This document shows, piece after piece, positions 25,770 to 35,134 of a stretch of 64,000 bases of DNA (positions are counted from its first letter, which is position 1; every line of letters starts with the position of its first letter). Both the position numbers and the translations under genes were made by a program. Under the pieces are notes generated by a model, which did no database searches, had not been told where the DNA came from, and worked only from the letters and a program-made list of their open reading frames with translations. Origin of the DNA: Sphingobacterium allocomposti (lineage in GTDB: Bacteria > Bacteroidota > Bacteroidia > Sphingobacteriales > Sphingobacteriaceae); assembly GCF_008124885.1 (NCBI RefSeq), contig NZ_VNHX01000010.1:87735-151734 (forward strand), read 5' to 3'.

Positions 25770-27158
25770 ATGGGAAATAAATGGGGATGGATCTTTGTCA
25801 TGTTCGGCATCGTTTTTCAACAAACGGGGCAGGCACAATCCATTATAGATCCAAAAGTAAAAGAAATTATTCAACAATCGTTTCAGACCAATAAGGATTT
25901 GAGACTCAAAAACTACGAAGTAGATAAAGCCAACCTAGAGGCGGAGGGTGTGAAAGCTAATAAGTTGCCACATGTGTCAGCAACGGGTTTGTATGGCTTC
26001 ATGTACAATAATGGAAGCTTGGACATTCCTACATTAAATCTGCCGGTATTAAATCTGGGACTATTTGAGGGATCAACCGACTTCAACCTTCGCTTGCAGG
26101 CTGCGTATGCAGGTGTGTCCGTTAGGCAGGTTATTTTTTCCGGATTGCAGATTCCCAACGGCGAACGGGCACTTCAGGAGAAGGCAAGAGCACAGGGCTA
26201 TTTAGCCGAAGCGGGAAAAGAGGGAATGGTGAAGGAGATTGCTGCTACGTTCGATCAGCTGATGTTGTTGAACGAGGTGGATAAATTGATCGTAGATTCC
26301 GAGCGGAGACTGAAAAAAGAGCAGGAGAAAGTGAACAAGGCCATCGAAAATGGTCTGGCTATTCCGTATGACCGTGATAAACTAAAGCTCGCCATATTAG
26401 AGCTGGAAGAAAAGAAAGTCGAGTTAGCGGGCAATCGTGCGTTACTGGTCAAAAAAATACAACAGGACACAGATTTATCTGCAACAGCAGTAGAAGAGGT
26501 ATTGTATAATCTTTCGCCCATCTATCTATCGGATGTACCAACGGGAGTGGAAGATCGTTCCGAATTAAAAGCGTTGGATGCGTCATCTAAAGCTTATGAA
26601 TATCTGTATAAAAAAGAAAAAGGAGCGTCACTGCCGACGGTTTTTGCTTTCGGCTCAGCGAGCTATTTGAATCTTCATAACACGAATTTAACCATTAAAG
26701 ACAGACCCGTAGTAGGTGATATCGACCTTTCTACCAACTATCTAAAAGGTAGGCCTAACTTGATGGTTGGCGTCGGGGTGAGATGGGATATCTTTAACGG
26801 TGGGGAACACCGAAATAAAGTAAAGCAAGTACAATTAGATCAAGCCATCAATGAAACGAAGCTTCTTGACGTAACGGAAAAATTAAATCTGTTGCTGGAT
26901 AAAAACAAAGTCAGTTATACCACCGCAAATCAGAAATTAAAAGTAGGCGACCAACAGGTAAAGGTTGCTGAAAATAATCTGCAGATGGCTTCGAAACAGT
27001 ATGAAGCAGGTTTGATTGACGTAACAGAACTGTTAGCAACCGAAAATGAATGGTATAAAGTCAATCTTAATTTTTATAGCCATGTCTTGCAGCAGCGTGC
27101 CGTGGCATTGGAATTATTACATACATCAGGAAAACTATTACAGACCATATACGAATAG
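25770..27158 (+). CDS. TolC family outer-membrane efflux protein
   Basis: A 462-residue outer-membrane factor that provides the exit duct of a tripartite exporter. A signal peptide covers about residues 1-23 (cleavage after GQAQ). Two long helical hairpin repeats follow, with the duplicated TolC pattern (QSFQTNKDLRLKNYEVDKANLEAE and later ENNLQMASKQYEAGLIDVTE). It is the first gene of an operon with an HlyD-type adaptor (2-base gap) and an ABC-2 permease. Base composition here looks more AT-rich than in the flanks. Confidence 0.9.
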   Translation: MGNKWGWIFVMFGIVFQQTGQAQSIIDPKVKEIIQQSFQTNKDLRLKNYEVDKANLEAEGVKANKLPHVSATGLYGFMYNNGSLDIPTLNLPVLNLGLFEGSTDFNLRLQAAYAGVSVRQVIFSGLQIPNGERALQEKARAQGYLAEAGKEGMVKEIAATFDQLMLLNEVDKLIVDSERRLKKEQEKVNKAIENGLAIPYDRDKLKLAILELEEKKVELAGNRALLVKKIQQDTDLSATAVEEVLYNLSPIYLSDVPTGVEDRSELKALDASSKAYEYLYKKEKGASLPTVFAFGSASYLNLHNTNLTIKDRPVVGDIDLSTNYLKGRPNLMVGVGVRWDIFNGGEHRNKVKQVQLDQAINETKLLDVTEKLNLLLDKNKVSYTTANQKLKVGDQQVKVAENNLQMASKQYEAGLIDVTELLATENEWYKVNLNFYSHVLQQRAVALELLHTSGKLLQTIYE

Positions 27159-27160
27159 AA

Positions 27161-28117
27161 ATGAAACAGTTATACCTTATACCTTTGACACTCTTATTTT
27201 TTGCTTGCAACAATGAAGTTCGGGAGAAGCCTTTGGAAGGAAAAGTAGAACGTGAACAAATAACGGTTGTAACAAAAGTCCCGGGAAAAGTGGCGGAAAT
27301 ACGTGTTCAAGAGGGAGATTTTGTGCATGCAGGAGATACGTTGATGATATTGGATATTCCCGAAGTGGATGCAAAAGCAGAACAGGCACAAGGTGCTTTA
27401 CAATCTGCTGAAGCACAATATAACATGGCAACTAAAGGTGCTACGCGTGGACAATTAGTTCAATTGCAGGCTAAAGTAGATGGGCTAAAAGAACAATATG
27501 ATTTTGCCGAGAAATCCATCAATCGTTTGAGAAATCTATTGCGTGACAGTTTAGTGTCGCAGCAACAATACGATGAAACGTATGCCAAATATCAAGGCGC
27601 GAAAAATCAATACCTTGCCGCGCAAGCCGAAATGGAAGAAGCACGGAACGGTGCGCGTTATGAACAGCAAATTATGGCTTTAGGACAAAAAGAGCGTGCT
27701 TTAGGTGCTGTCGCCGAGGTTAAAGTAGCCGCACTGGAAAAATACCTCATCGCTCCGCAGGATATGAGTGTGGAGACCATTAATTTAAATATCGGGGAAC
27801 TCGCTACTGCCGGATATGCAGTCATCAATGGCTATATTAATAATACGACTTATTTTCGATTTACTGTGCCGGAAAATAGGGTTGGTAAATTAAATAGAGG
27901 GAGTGAGGTTACCCTGCGTGTACCTTATTTGGAGAACAAGGAAATTAAAGGAAGGGTAGTAACGATGAAAGCATTGAACTCGTATGCAAATATTTCTACG
28001 GCTTATCCGGACTATGATAACCAACTGGCTGTATTTGAGGTTAAAGTGGTGCCTTACGATCATGCAGAGGTGAACGATTTATTGACCAAAACATTGGTTG
28101 TTCTTCAAGCACAATAG
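27161..28117 (+). CDS. HlyD/RND-type periplasmic adaptor lipoprotein
   Basis: A 318-residue membrane-fusion protein. The N-terminus is a lipoprotein signal with lipobox LFFAC, so Cys16 is the acylated residue. A lipoyl-like half-motif (KVAEIRVQEGDFVHAGDTLMIL) is followed by a coiled-coil hairpin (about 75-185) and a beta-barrel part. It bridges the inner-membrane permease and the TolC-family channel encoded on either side. The gaps are 2 and 13 bases, so all three are cotranscribed. Substrate unknown. Confidence 0.9.
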   Translation: MKQLYLIPLTLLFFACNNEVREKPLEGKVEREQITVVTKVPGKVAEIRVQEGDFVHAGDTLMILDIPEVDAKAEQAQGALQSAEAQYNMATKGATRGQLVQLQAKVDGLKEQYDFAEKSINRLRNLLRDSLVSQQQYDETYAKYQGAKNQYLAAQAEMEEARNGARYEQQIMALGQKERALGAVAEVKVAALEKYLIAPQDMSVETINLNIGELATAGYAVINGYINNTTYFRFTVPENRVGKLNRGSEVTLRVPYLENKEIKGRVVTMKALNSYANISTAYPDYDNQLAVFEVKVVPYDHAEVNDLLTKTLVVLQAQ

Positions 28118-28130
28118 AAAGGATTAAAAC

Positions 28131-29285
28131 GTGAAAAAATTTATAGAACTCATTCAACGCGAGTTTAAGCTCTTTTTCAACAATGGTGTGCTTATGATGC
28201 TCTTCATTGGGGCACCTATTCTGTACGGTGTATTGATAGGGCATGTGTATCAACAAGGGAAAGTAACGGAAATGCCGATCATTGTTGTCGACGAGGACAA
28301 TAGTCCGCTGAGCACAACTTTTATTGGCATGATGAACGATAACGAAAGTATCAAGGTCGTGCGTATGCTGCCATCGCTGTTTGATTCGAAAGAAATTGCC
28401 ATTGAACATGATGCAACGGTTATTGTGTATATTCCTAAAGGTTTTGCGGCAGGTGTTCAGCAAAAACGGGTTCCGGAAGTGACAATTTTTGTGGATGGCT
28501 CGAATACATTGACGTCCAATACAGCCGCCATGGCGGTGAATGTTTGTGCCATGACACTGAAAGCCGGCGTACAAATCGAAACGCAGATGAAACAAGGCGT
28601 TCCTGCCAAGATTGCAGCTGAACAATACGAACCTTTCAAAACGACGATGGTCAGGCAGAATATCCGAAGTGGTAACTACCTGTATTTTATGCTGCCGGGT
28701 GTATTGATTATTGTATTGCAACAGGTACTTCTTTTGGGGCTAGCGTTATCTTTTTCCTCGGAATTTGAAAACGGCACCTTTGTAGAATTAGCGCAGAGAA
28801 TGCGGAATCCCGTAGGACTTATTTTTGTTAAAATTATTCCTTATATCCTCATGTCCATTGGTATATTGATATTGTATTGGGGATTTGGAAAATGGTATGA
28901 GATGCCGCTGCATGCCGACTTTTGGTGGTTTGTGTTATGCACGTTTGTCTTTATGCTAGCGGTATGTTTTATCGGTGTTTTGGTAAGCATCGTTTTGCCG
29001 TCACAATTGAAAGCCACGGAAATATTGATGGTTATCGCAACACCAGCGTTCATTTTAAGTGGTTTCACTTGGCCGTCTAGTTTGATGCCAACCTGGGTAC
29101 AGCTTATTGCGGATGTCATTCCGTCTACCCACTACTTACGCATTTTTAGGGTTATGTTTATTCAGCACGGAGAAAATTACCATACCTATAGCGGTTTAAT
29201 CGCCATGGCCATTATTGCTGCGGTATGCTTTATTGTTGCCACTGTAGTGCTGGCCATGAAGATACGGAAAGTGACTCGTCGCTAA
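28131..29285 (+). CDS. ABC-2 type transporter permease
   Basis: A 384-residue ABC-2 permease. One N-terminal membrane helix (LFFNNGVLMMLFIGAPILYGVLIG) is followed by a large extracytoplasmic domain (to about 180) and five or six further helices in the C-terminal half (from YFMLPGVLIIVLQQVLLLG on). The layout TolC-HlyD-permease is common in Bacteroidota, often with a second, similar permease and without an adjacent ATPase. Here neither a second permease nor an ATPase follows: a truncated peptidase gene converges and overlaps the stop by 3 bases. A missing partner may lie elsewhere or have been lost. Confidence 0.88.
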   Translation: MKKFIELIQREFKLFFNNGVLMMLFIGAPILYGVLIGHVYQQGKVTEMPIIVVDEDNSPLSTTFIGMMNDNESIKVVRMLPSLFDSKEIAIEHDATVIVYIPKGFAAGVQQKRVPEVTIFVDGSNTLTSNTAAMAVNVCAMTLKAGVQIETQMKQGVPAKIAAEQYEPFKTTMVRQNIRSGNYLYFMLPGVLIIVLQQVLLLGLALSFSSEFENGTFVELAQRMRNPVGLIFVKIIPYILMSIGILILYWGFGKWYEMPLHADFWWFVLCTFVFMLAVCFIGVLVSIVLPSQLKATEILMVIATPAFILSGFTWPSSLMPTWVQLIADVIPSTHYLRIFRVMFIQHGENYHTYSGLIAMAIIAAVCFIVATVVLAMKIRKVTRR

Positions 29286-30337
29286 ATCCCCATTTCCTTT
29301 AAAATGAATTGCGCATTGTCGATTTTGTCGGCTATCCATAATACATAACGGATATCTACACCGATGGAGCGGCTATAATCTTCGCTCCAGGCAAAATCGT
29401 TTATCGTCGCATCATAGGCACGGTCAAAGTTAACACCGATGAGCTCACCATGCGCATTCATAATCGGCGAACCAGAGTTTCCACCGGTTGTATCCATATT
29501 GTAGAGGATATTGACTGGAACATCGTTGAGATCTTTTTTTACATATGCACCGAAGTTTTTTTCCAACCATGCTGCTTTAATACTTTCGGGGTATTCAAAT
29601 TCGGGCAACCCCGAATTTCCTTTTTCTATAAGCCCTTTTATTGTTGTAAACGGACTCATATACGTGGCGTCGGCAGGACTGTATCCTTTGATATTGCCGA
29701 AAGTAAGGCGTAGCGTGGAGTTCGCATCTGGAATAAAGTTTTTTGACTGGTATTTTTCCTTCACGGCTACATAATCTCCCATAAGTCTATTTAAAACGCC
29801 TTCACGTCGTTTTTGCTCTGCATTGAATACCTCGCGCTCAGCATCCAGCTCTTTTAGAATTGTTAGTAAATCATCGTTATAATTCTTTAACGACTGGATA
29901 TCTTTTAATACCGTGTTGTAGAGCGTCTCTTTGCTGTTAAGTTTGGACTTGTCTAAAGCTGCTACTATATAATCTCCCGCTTCCTCTTTATTGGTGAAGT
30001 TTTTCTTGACGAAGTAATCTAGTTGGTTGGGGTCATCTAATTGATAGGCGTCCTCAAACATACGGCGTTCAATATTTTTGTCGACCGTAAGATGGTAGCT
30101 ACCGTAGATGTTGTCTAAATATTCCCGTAATTGATTAATGTTAAGTGCGAATACCTCATCTTCTTGTGTGTTAAGTCCATTTTGCTTGAGGATAGCTTCT
30201 TTAAAATCGTTTATTTTCGCGTGATAATGTTTTACGTGACATGAGCGGTTATCAATACAACGCAAAAGTCTGCATAAAACTGAATATAACAAACATAATC
30301 CAGCGATTTTATCGCGCCCGATAAACAAACGTTCCAC
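29282..30337 (-). pseudogene. S46 family dipeptidyl-peptidase (DPP7/DPP11-like), N-terminally truncated
   Basis: S46 peptidases are about 700 residues. This frame has 351 and matches only the C-terminal half. The catalytic Ser is present in TTGGNSGSP, followed by GELIGVNFD and the C-terminal IRYVLWIADKIDNAQFIL. The N-terminal part with the catalytic His and Asp is missing. The first 30-40 codons (Cys- and Arg-rich) look non-homologous and no signal peptide is present, so the breakpoint lies about 30220-30340. The fragment cannot be an active protease. It abuts the end of the efflux operon and marks a rearrangement. Confidence 0.75.
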
Positions 30338-30359
30338 CGACTAAAAAGCTTATTCCCTT

Positions 30360-30563
30360 TTACAGGCTCGCTTTAGCAATCTGTTCCGTAAGGGTTTTCA
30401 GTACCGCATCTTTAAGTGTCGTAGTATCCAGATTTCCTGCCGTATAAAATCGCTCGATATCCTCGTCGCACAATAGGGCGATTTCCATGTTAAATCGTAC
30501 TATAGGTTCGTTTTCGTCGTGCGATACAGAAGCGTCGCGGATATTTAGTTCATGTATTTGCAT
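30360..30563 (-). CDS. small hypothetical protein
   Basis: A 67-residue acidic protein beginning MQIHELNIRDASV and ending in a helix (LKDAVLKTLTEQIAKASL). I do not recognise a family. Its codon use and composition look coding and it does not overlap another gene. It sits just upstream, in transcription terms, of the S46 fragment. No membrane segment or signal peptide. It may be a real small gene. Confidence 0.5.
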   Translation of the reverse strand: MQIHELNIRDASVSHDENEPIVRFNMEIALLCDEDIERFYTAGNLDTTTLKDAVLKTLTEQIAKASL

Positions 30564-30704
30564 AGCTGTTTTTATAGAGAACGGTAAATCTATAAAACGG
30601 TTTTAAGAAAGCTTCGGGCGTGGACCGATATACCGTGCACGTAAACGTCTCTTCTTGGCAGAATTTGCCTGCAGGGCAGCGCGGCTGCTATGACGGCACA
30701 ATCG

Positions 30705-31253
30705 CTAGCGAATAGCACATTCCCCTGCCTCCGTCGCGCCAAGCGCGCGTACCCACCTTGCTGTGACCAGCAGCTGGCCCACATGCCGCTGACTGTGTTC
30801 TGCCGCATGAAACAGCAAGCCGATCAAGGTGGTAGGGATACGCTTGCGCCCGAGAAAGCGGACACGCCCCAGTTCTGCGACATCGATGGTCTTCAGCGCC
30901 CCTATTGCCCCCGCGACACGTCGTTTCAGCTCCGATAGCAGTACATCTTTCGTAAGCTCCGGATTGAAAACACCTTCGTTCGATAAATAGTCGAATTGCG
31001 CTTCAGAGAGAGGCCGATCATCCGCATAAGTAAACATACGGTCAATGACCCCTCCGATGTGCTGGATATGGAACGCAACCGAAGCCGTATTCTCCGGTCT
31101 CAGCCAAAGCAGTGATCCATCCAACGGCGCTATATATTTTTCGACATCCTCCGTCATCTGCAGGAGTGCGTGGGCAACAGGTTGTAACAGCGCGGGCACA
31201 TCTTCCACGGGCCCCCGCATCCATACTTCGGGGCTGCTATTTTGGTTCATCAT
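30705..31253 (-). CDS. DinB-like four-helix-bundle protein (DfsB/DUF664 type)
   Basis: A 182-residue member of the DinB/YfiT-like superfamily, not related to DNA polymerase IV. Candidate metal-binding His are in SVAFHIQHIGG and in LLFHAAEHSQRHVGQL, the typical three-His arrangement. Family members include bacillithiol S-transferases such as BstA; since bshB1 is in this window that role is possible but not shown. It lies 27 bases downstream of the S9 peptidase stop on the same strand and may share its transcript. Confidence 0.85.
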   Translation of the reverse strand: MMNQNSSPEVWMRGPVEDVPALLQPVAHALLQMTEDVEKYIAPLDGSLLWLRPENTASVAFHIQHIGGVIDRMFTYADDRPLSEAQFDYLSNEGVFNPELTKDVLLSELKRRVAGAIGALKTIDVAELGRVRFLGRKRIPTTLIGLLFHAAEHSQRHVGQLLVTARWVRALGATEAGECAIR

Positions 31254-31280
31254 GCTACGATGTTAAACATATGATTGTAA

Positions 31281-33458
31281 CTAACGTGCCCCCGGCGGGC
31301 AGTACTGACGTAAAAATCGCGTATACGTTTCCGCGAGATGTTTCGACGTCCCTTCCCCTTCGCTGATGGAATGGCTGCGATTGGGATAAGACATCATCTG
31401 GAATGGAATGCCGTGTTTAACGAGCTCGTTGATATAGACCTCCGCATTTTGATAATGCACATTATCATCGCCGGTTCCGTGGATCAGTAGCAGGTTCCCC
31501 CGGACATTCTTTGCATAGCTTATCGCTGAACCGTTGACAAAGTCGGCCATATTTTCCTGAGGTAAGCCCATATAACGTTCTTGATAAATGTTATCGTAAA
31601 GCAGCTGGTTGGTTACCGGCGCAATAGCGATTCCCGTTTGATAAATTTCCGGATACTGTCCCAGCAGGTTCAGCGTCGACGCTCCACCGCCGGACCAGCC
31701 CCATACAGCAACACGGGTAGTATCAATAAAGCCCCATTTGAATACCTCCTTGGCGCCCATGGCCTGATCGCGGATGTTGAGACGACCGATATTTTTATAG
31801 ATCGACTTTCGCCACGAACGTCCTTTTGGCGCCGGTGTTCCCCTGTTTTCCAGCGATATGTAGACGTAGCCGTCCGCCGGCATGTCTCCAAGGTATAAAA
31901 AGTTCCTTCCGGTAAAGAAATTGTCGGTGACAGTCTGCGATGCCGGTTCGCCATAGACGTAAAAGACAACAGGGTACTTCTTCGCTGGGTCAAAATTTTT
32001 CGGTTTAACGATCCAGCCATCCAAAGTGATGCGGTCTGCAGTGGTGACCTTAAAAAATTCAGCTTTCGCCTCACCTGATGCCAGTCTTTCCATCTTCGAA
32101 GGGGGCGCCAGCTCTTTGTGCTCGGGCAGGGAAACGACCGCCCCCTGCGATCGCGATGATATACTGGTGTGGTGGAATAAGGCCAGACGGCCGTTGGGGG
32201 AGATGTCATATGTATTCGTCCCTTCAAATGCCGGAGGCGTAAGCCGCGTAGTTTTGCCATTTTTCAGGTTAACCCTGTATAAGTATTTCTGTGTGGCATT
32301 GGCGGGCGACGCCGAAAAATAAACCGTATTGGTTTTGCCGTCGAAAAGGTCCACCTGAATAACATCAAAGGTATCCTTACTGACCAGCCGCTCGTTCCCC
32401 TTGAGATCGATCGTGTATAGCTGGCGCCAACCAGCTTTCTCCGATAGCCATAGAAATTCGTTCCCGTCGCTAAGCCAATCCCAACCGGTGGGGTCATTAT
32501 TGTTCCAGCGCGACTTAATATCTATCCAAGCCTCATCGTGTTCTTCGTGAACCACTCTACTGTTGCCGCCTCCGGCCTCGGCGACAATAATCTGACTTTC
32601 ATTTTGCTTACGGTTTAAGCGTTGAAGAATGACTGATTTGCTGTCCAGAACCCATTCCATACGTGGAATATAGTAATCGGTTTCGGCTCCCCCAAGGTTC
32701 ATCTTTACCGACGTGCCACCAGTGAGGTCGTACACCCAGATGCTGGTCGCCGACGGCGGCAGGCCGACCTTTGGATACTCTACGGGAATGGTAAACGAAT
32801 ACAGGCTGTCGGTATTATTGATCATCAAAAAGTTTTTGGTCTTGCGCGCATCCTGCTTCCAAAAAGCCAGCTTAGTACCATCGGGCGACCATCTGAATCC
32901 GTCCTGCGTGCCGAACTCCTCTTCGTATGCCCAATCAAACGTGCCGTTGATGATCCGTTCCGTACCGTCGTTGGTGACAGCATGTACCGCATGATCAGCT
33001 ATATTCTCGATATATATGTTGTGTCCCGATACGTAGGCTATTTTGCCACCGTCGGGAGAAAACTTCGCGAACATTAAAGACGACGGAGGAAAGTCCTGCC
33101 CAAGTTGTACCAGGTTTCGGTTCCTTTTATCGAATAGCCAGTAATCGCCCCGTGTATTCTCGCGCCACACACGTTTTGTGTTGGCAAAAAGTAAGAGCTG
33201 GTTGCCGTCGGGCGATACCTGAAAGCTCTGCACAGATAACGGCGTGGTTCTTCCCGGCGGTATAAGGTCTTTTCTTTCTAGAAAGGGCTGACGCTGTTCA
33301 GGGGCCAGTAAACTTACGACAGCAATACCGTCGTCCGAGAATGCATAATAGCCGTTGCCATCGCTGGTCCAGTTTATCTGGGCGGTGCAAAAATGTACTA
33401 ACAAAACAGCAGCGACCACCAAGGCCTGCCGTAGTCCAAAACGCGATACGCTACGCAT
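31281..33458 (-). CDS. S9 family dipeptidyl peptidase IV-like protease
   Basis: A DPP IV-type serine peptidase of 725 residues. The signal peptide is MRSVSRFGLRQALVVAAVLL with cleavage near CTAQ. The N-terminal beta-propeller covers about residues 40-460. The C-terminal alpha/beta-hydrolase has the nucleophile in WGWSGGGAS, Asp in HGTGDDNVHY and His in NRSHSI. The EE motif in FDWAYEEEFG, which binds the substrate N-terminus, is present, so it should release X-Pro dipeptides in the periplasm. An ATG at 33485 is in frame, but 33458 gives a proper signal peptide; it overlaps the M24 stop by 8 bases. Confidence 0.93.
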   Translation of the reverse strand: MRSVSRFGLRQALVVAAVLLVHFCTAQINWTSDGNGYYAFSDDGIAVVSLLAPEQRQPFLERKDLIPPGRTTPLSVQSFQVSPDGNQLLLFANTKRVWRENTRGDYWLFDKRNRNLVQLGQDFPPSSLMFAKFSPDGGKIAYVSGHNIYIENIADHAVHAVTNDGTERIINGTFDWAYEEEFGTQDGFRWSPDGTKLAFWKQDARKTKNFLMINNTDSLYSFTIPVEYPKVGLPPSATSIWVYDLTGGTSVKMNLGGAETDYYIPRMEWVLDSKSVILQRLNRKQNESQIIVAEAGGGNSRVVHEEHDEAWIDIKSRWNNNDPTGWDWLSDGNEFLWLSEKAGWRQLYTIDLKGNERLVSKDTFDVIQVDLFDGKTNTVYFSASPANATQKYLYRVNLKNGKTTRLTPPAFEGTNTYDISPNGRLALFHHTSISSRSQGAVVSLPEHKELAPPSKMERLASGEAKAEFFKVTTADRITLDGWIVKPKNFDPAKKYPVVFYVYGEPASQTVTDNFFTGRNFLYLGDMPADGYVYISLENRGTPAPKGRSWRKSIYKNIGRLNIRDQAMGAKEVFKWGFIDTTRVAVWGWSGGGASTLNLLGQYPEIYQTGIAIAPVTNQLLYDNIYQERYMGLPQENMADFVNGSAISYAKNVRGNLLLIHGTGDDNVHYQNAEVYINELVKHGIPFQMMSYPNRSHSISEGEGTSKHLAETYTRFLRQYCPPGAR

Positions 33459-34842
33459 GTTGTGCTTTATAATGTTCAATGTCATCTGCTGTATGAATTA
33501 GTTCCGGTCCCAACCGACGGGATCCATCGTCGGTAATTACAAAATTATCCTCAATCCTCACACCGCCGAAGTCGCGGTAGTCACGGAGTTTATCATAGTT
33601 GATAAACTCCTGCAGTTTATGTTCCGACTGCCACATATCGATAAGTTCAGGAATAAAGTAGATTCCTGGCTCGACGGTCAGCACGAAGCCTGTCTGTAGA
33701 TTTCTACCTAAACGCAGCGATTTCAGTCCAAATGTCGCCGTATCCTTGGGCTCATCTGACGTGTACCCCACATACTGTTCGCCGAGATCTTCCATATCAT
33801 GGACATCGAGGCCCATCATATGCCCGAGGCCGCACTGGAAAAATAGGGTGTGGGCATGGTGGCTTACCGCTTCCTTCGGATCGCCCTTCATCAGACCGAT
33901 ACTGATTAACCCTTCTACCAACGATTCGCATGCGTGAAGGTGCACCTCCTTAAACGGGATTCCGGGGCGGAGGAGACTATTCGCCCGCTGAAAGGCCATA
34001 TGCACAATGTCGTAGATTTCGCGCTGTCGGGATGTAAACCGCTTGCTAACAGGAAACGTCCGGGTGAGATCTGCGGCGTATCCTAACGCCGTCTCCGCGC
34101 CGGAATCGTTCAGGAGCAACTGCCCCTCACGAAGATGGTTCTGCTGGTAGGCATTGTGGAGAATCTCTCCGTGGACGGTAACGATGGGCGGATATGATAA
34201 AGGACACCCGCGATCGGCGGCAAAATGTTGGATGGCGTTTGTTATTTCGCGTTCGCGCATGCCAGGCCGTGCCAGGCGGAGTGCGAGAAGGTGCATCTCA
34301 ACAGACACCTCTACAGCCTTCTCGATTTCCTCCAGCTCCTGTTCCTCTTTGATGGAACGCTGGGCAACGACGGCCTCGATAAAGGATACTGACCCCGTTA
34401 AGGACGTGATCGGCTGTTTTAACAATTCGTGAAGCAAAATCTTGTTATACGCCTGATATGGAGGTAGGTAATGAATTACGCGGCCTTTATTTACAGCCTC
34501 ACTCAGGTAAGTTGTTAACAGCCCGAAGGGGAGGACCTCGCCCACACCTGCGCCGGCACACTTCTCCCGAAGCGTCTCCTGCCGTCCCATCCATACGATC
34601 TGGTCCATCGTCAGTTCGTCGCCAAACACAATCGTCCGCTGCTCGTCAAGGTCGATCAGCGCCGCCAGCCCCGCCTGCTGTATTCCGAAATAATATAAGA
34701 ATGTGCTATCCTGCCGAAATGGATACGTATTGTGCTCGAAATTAATCGGGTTGTCTATATTCCCTAAAAACAGGAGAACGCCATTTTTGACCTGGTGCCG
34801 AAGTGTAGCTCTCCGCCGCTGATATGTGTCTACTGAAAACAT
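33451..34842 (-). CDS. Xaa-Pro aminopeptidase (M24B, PepP-like)
   Basis: A 463-residue aminopeptidase P removing an N-terminal residue before proline. The N-terminal AMP_N domain spans about residues 1-130. The pita-bread domain has the metal ligands Asp in LLNDSGAE, Asp in YAADLTRTF, His in GLGHMMGLDVHD, Glu in LTVEPGIYF and Glu in VRIEDNF. It overlaps the S9 peptidase gene (8 bases), so the two Pro-specific peptidases are coupled and likely act in sequence on proline-rich peptides. No signal peptide. A TATCTTTA -7-like element is at 34878-34885 on the minus strand. Confidence 0.93.
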   Translation of the reverse strand: MFSVDTYQRRRATLRHQVKNGVLLFLGNIDNPINFEHNTYPFRQDSTFLYYFGIQQAGLAALIDLDEQRTIVFGDELTMDQIVWMGRQETLREKCAGAGVGEVLPFGLLTTYLSEAVNKGRVIHYLPPYQAYNKILLHELLKQPITSLTGSVSFIEAVVAQRSIKEEQELEEIEKAVEVSVEMHLLALRLARPGMREREITNAIQHFAADRGCPLSYPPIVTVHGEILHNAYQQNHLREGQLLLNDSGAETALGYAADLTRTFPVSKRFTSRQREIYDIVHMAFQRANSLLRPGIPFKEVHLHACESLVEGLISIGLMKGDPKEAVSHHAHTLFFQCGLGHMMGLDVHDMEDLGEQYVGYTSDEPKDTATFGLKSLRLGRNLQTGFVLTVEPGIYFIPELIDMWQSEHKLQEFINYDKLRDYRDFGGVRIEDNFVITDDGSRRLGPELIHTADDIEHYKAQHA

Positions 34843-35104
34843 GTGAAAAGTTATGTAGCTCCGAAGTTATAAAAATATAAAGATAAAAATGCAAAAGATT
34901 AGAACAGACACACGCTCGTATTTTAACCAGTATTGATCGTATTTTGGTGAAAGAAGCGTTATATTTATCTGGAAATGTATCCGGACGGCCGCTTTCACCG
35001 CGGGAGATTTTACCTATCCGATTTTTATGGGCTTAAACCTCACAGAGATATCCGATCGTCGAATAAATGGCAGCCGATTTATGCCGATGCGTTTCTTATT
35101 TTTT

Positions 35105-35112
35105 TAACTTTG
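35105..35112 (+). promoter_or_regulatory. -7 promoter element, dnaE
   Basis: TAACTTTG, an exact TAnnTTTG match, 22 bases before the dnaE start. The rest of the 34843-35104 gap holds no gene that I can see; GGTGAAAG and CTTTCACC form a weak distant dyad there. Confidence 0.55.
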
Positions 35113-35134
35113 TGCGAAGAGAAAGGGAACTAGG

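Noticed and set aside
28041..28721. Minus-strand ORF of 226 codons
   Set aside because: His/Asn/Arg-rich shadow of the ABC-2 permease gene.
30705..31253. DinB-fold protein as DNA polymerase IV
   Set aside because: Shares only the name; it is a four-helix metal-binding protein. The real Pol IV gene is at 45004-46092.
22200..31300. Accessory stretch as an integrated mobile element
   Set aside because: No transposase, integrase, tRNA target or direct repeats seen. Decayed genes alone do not define an element.
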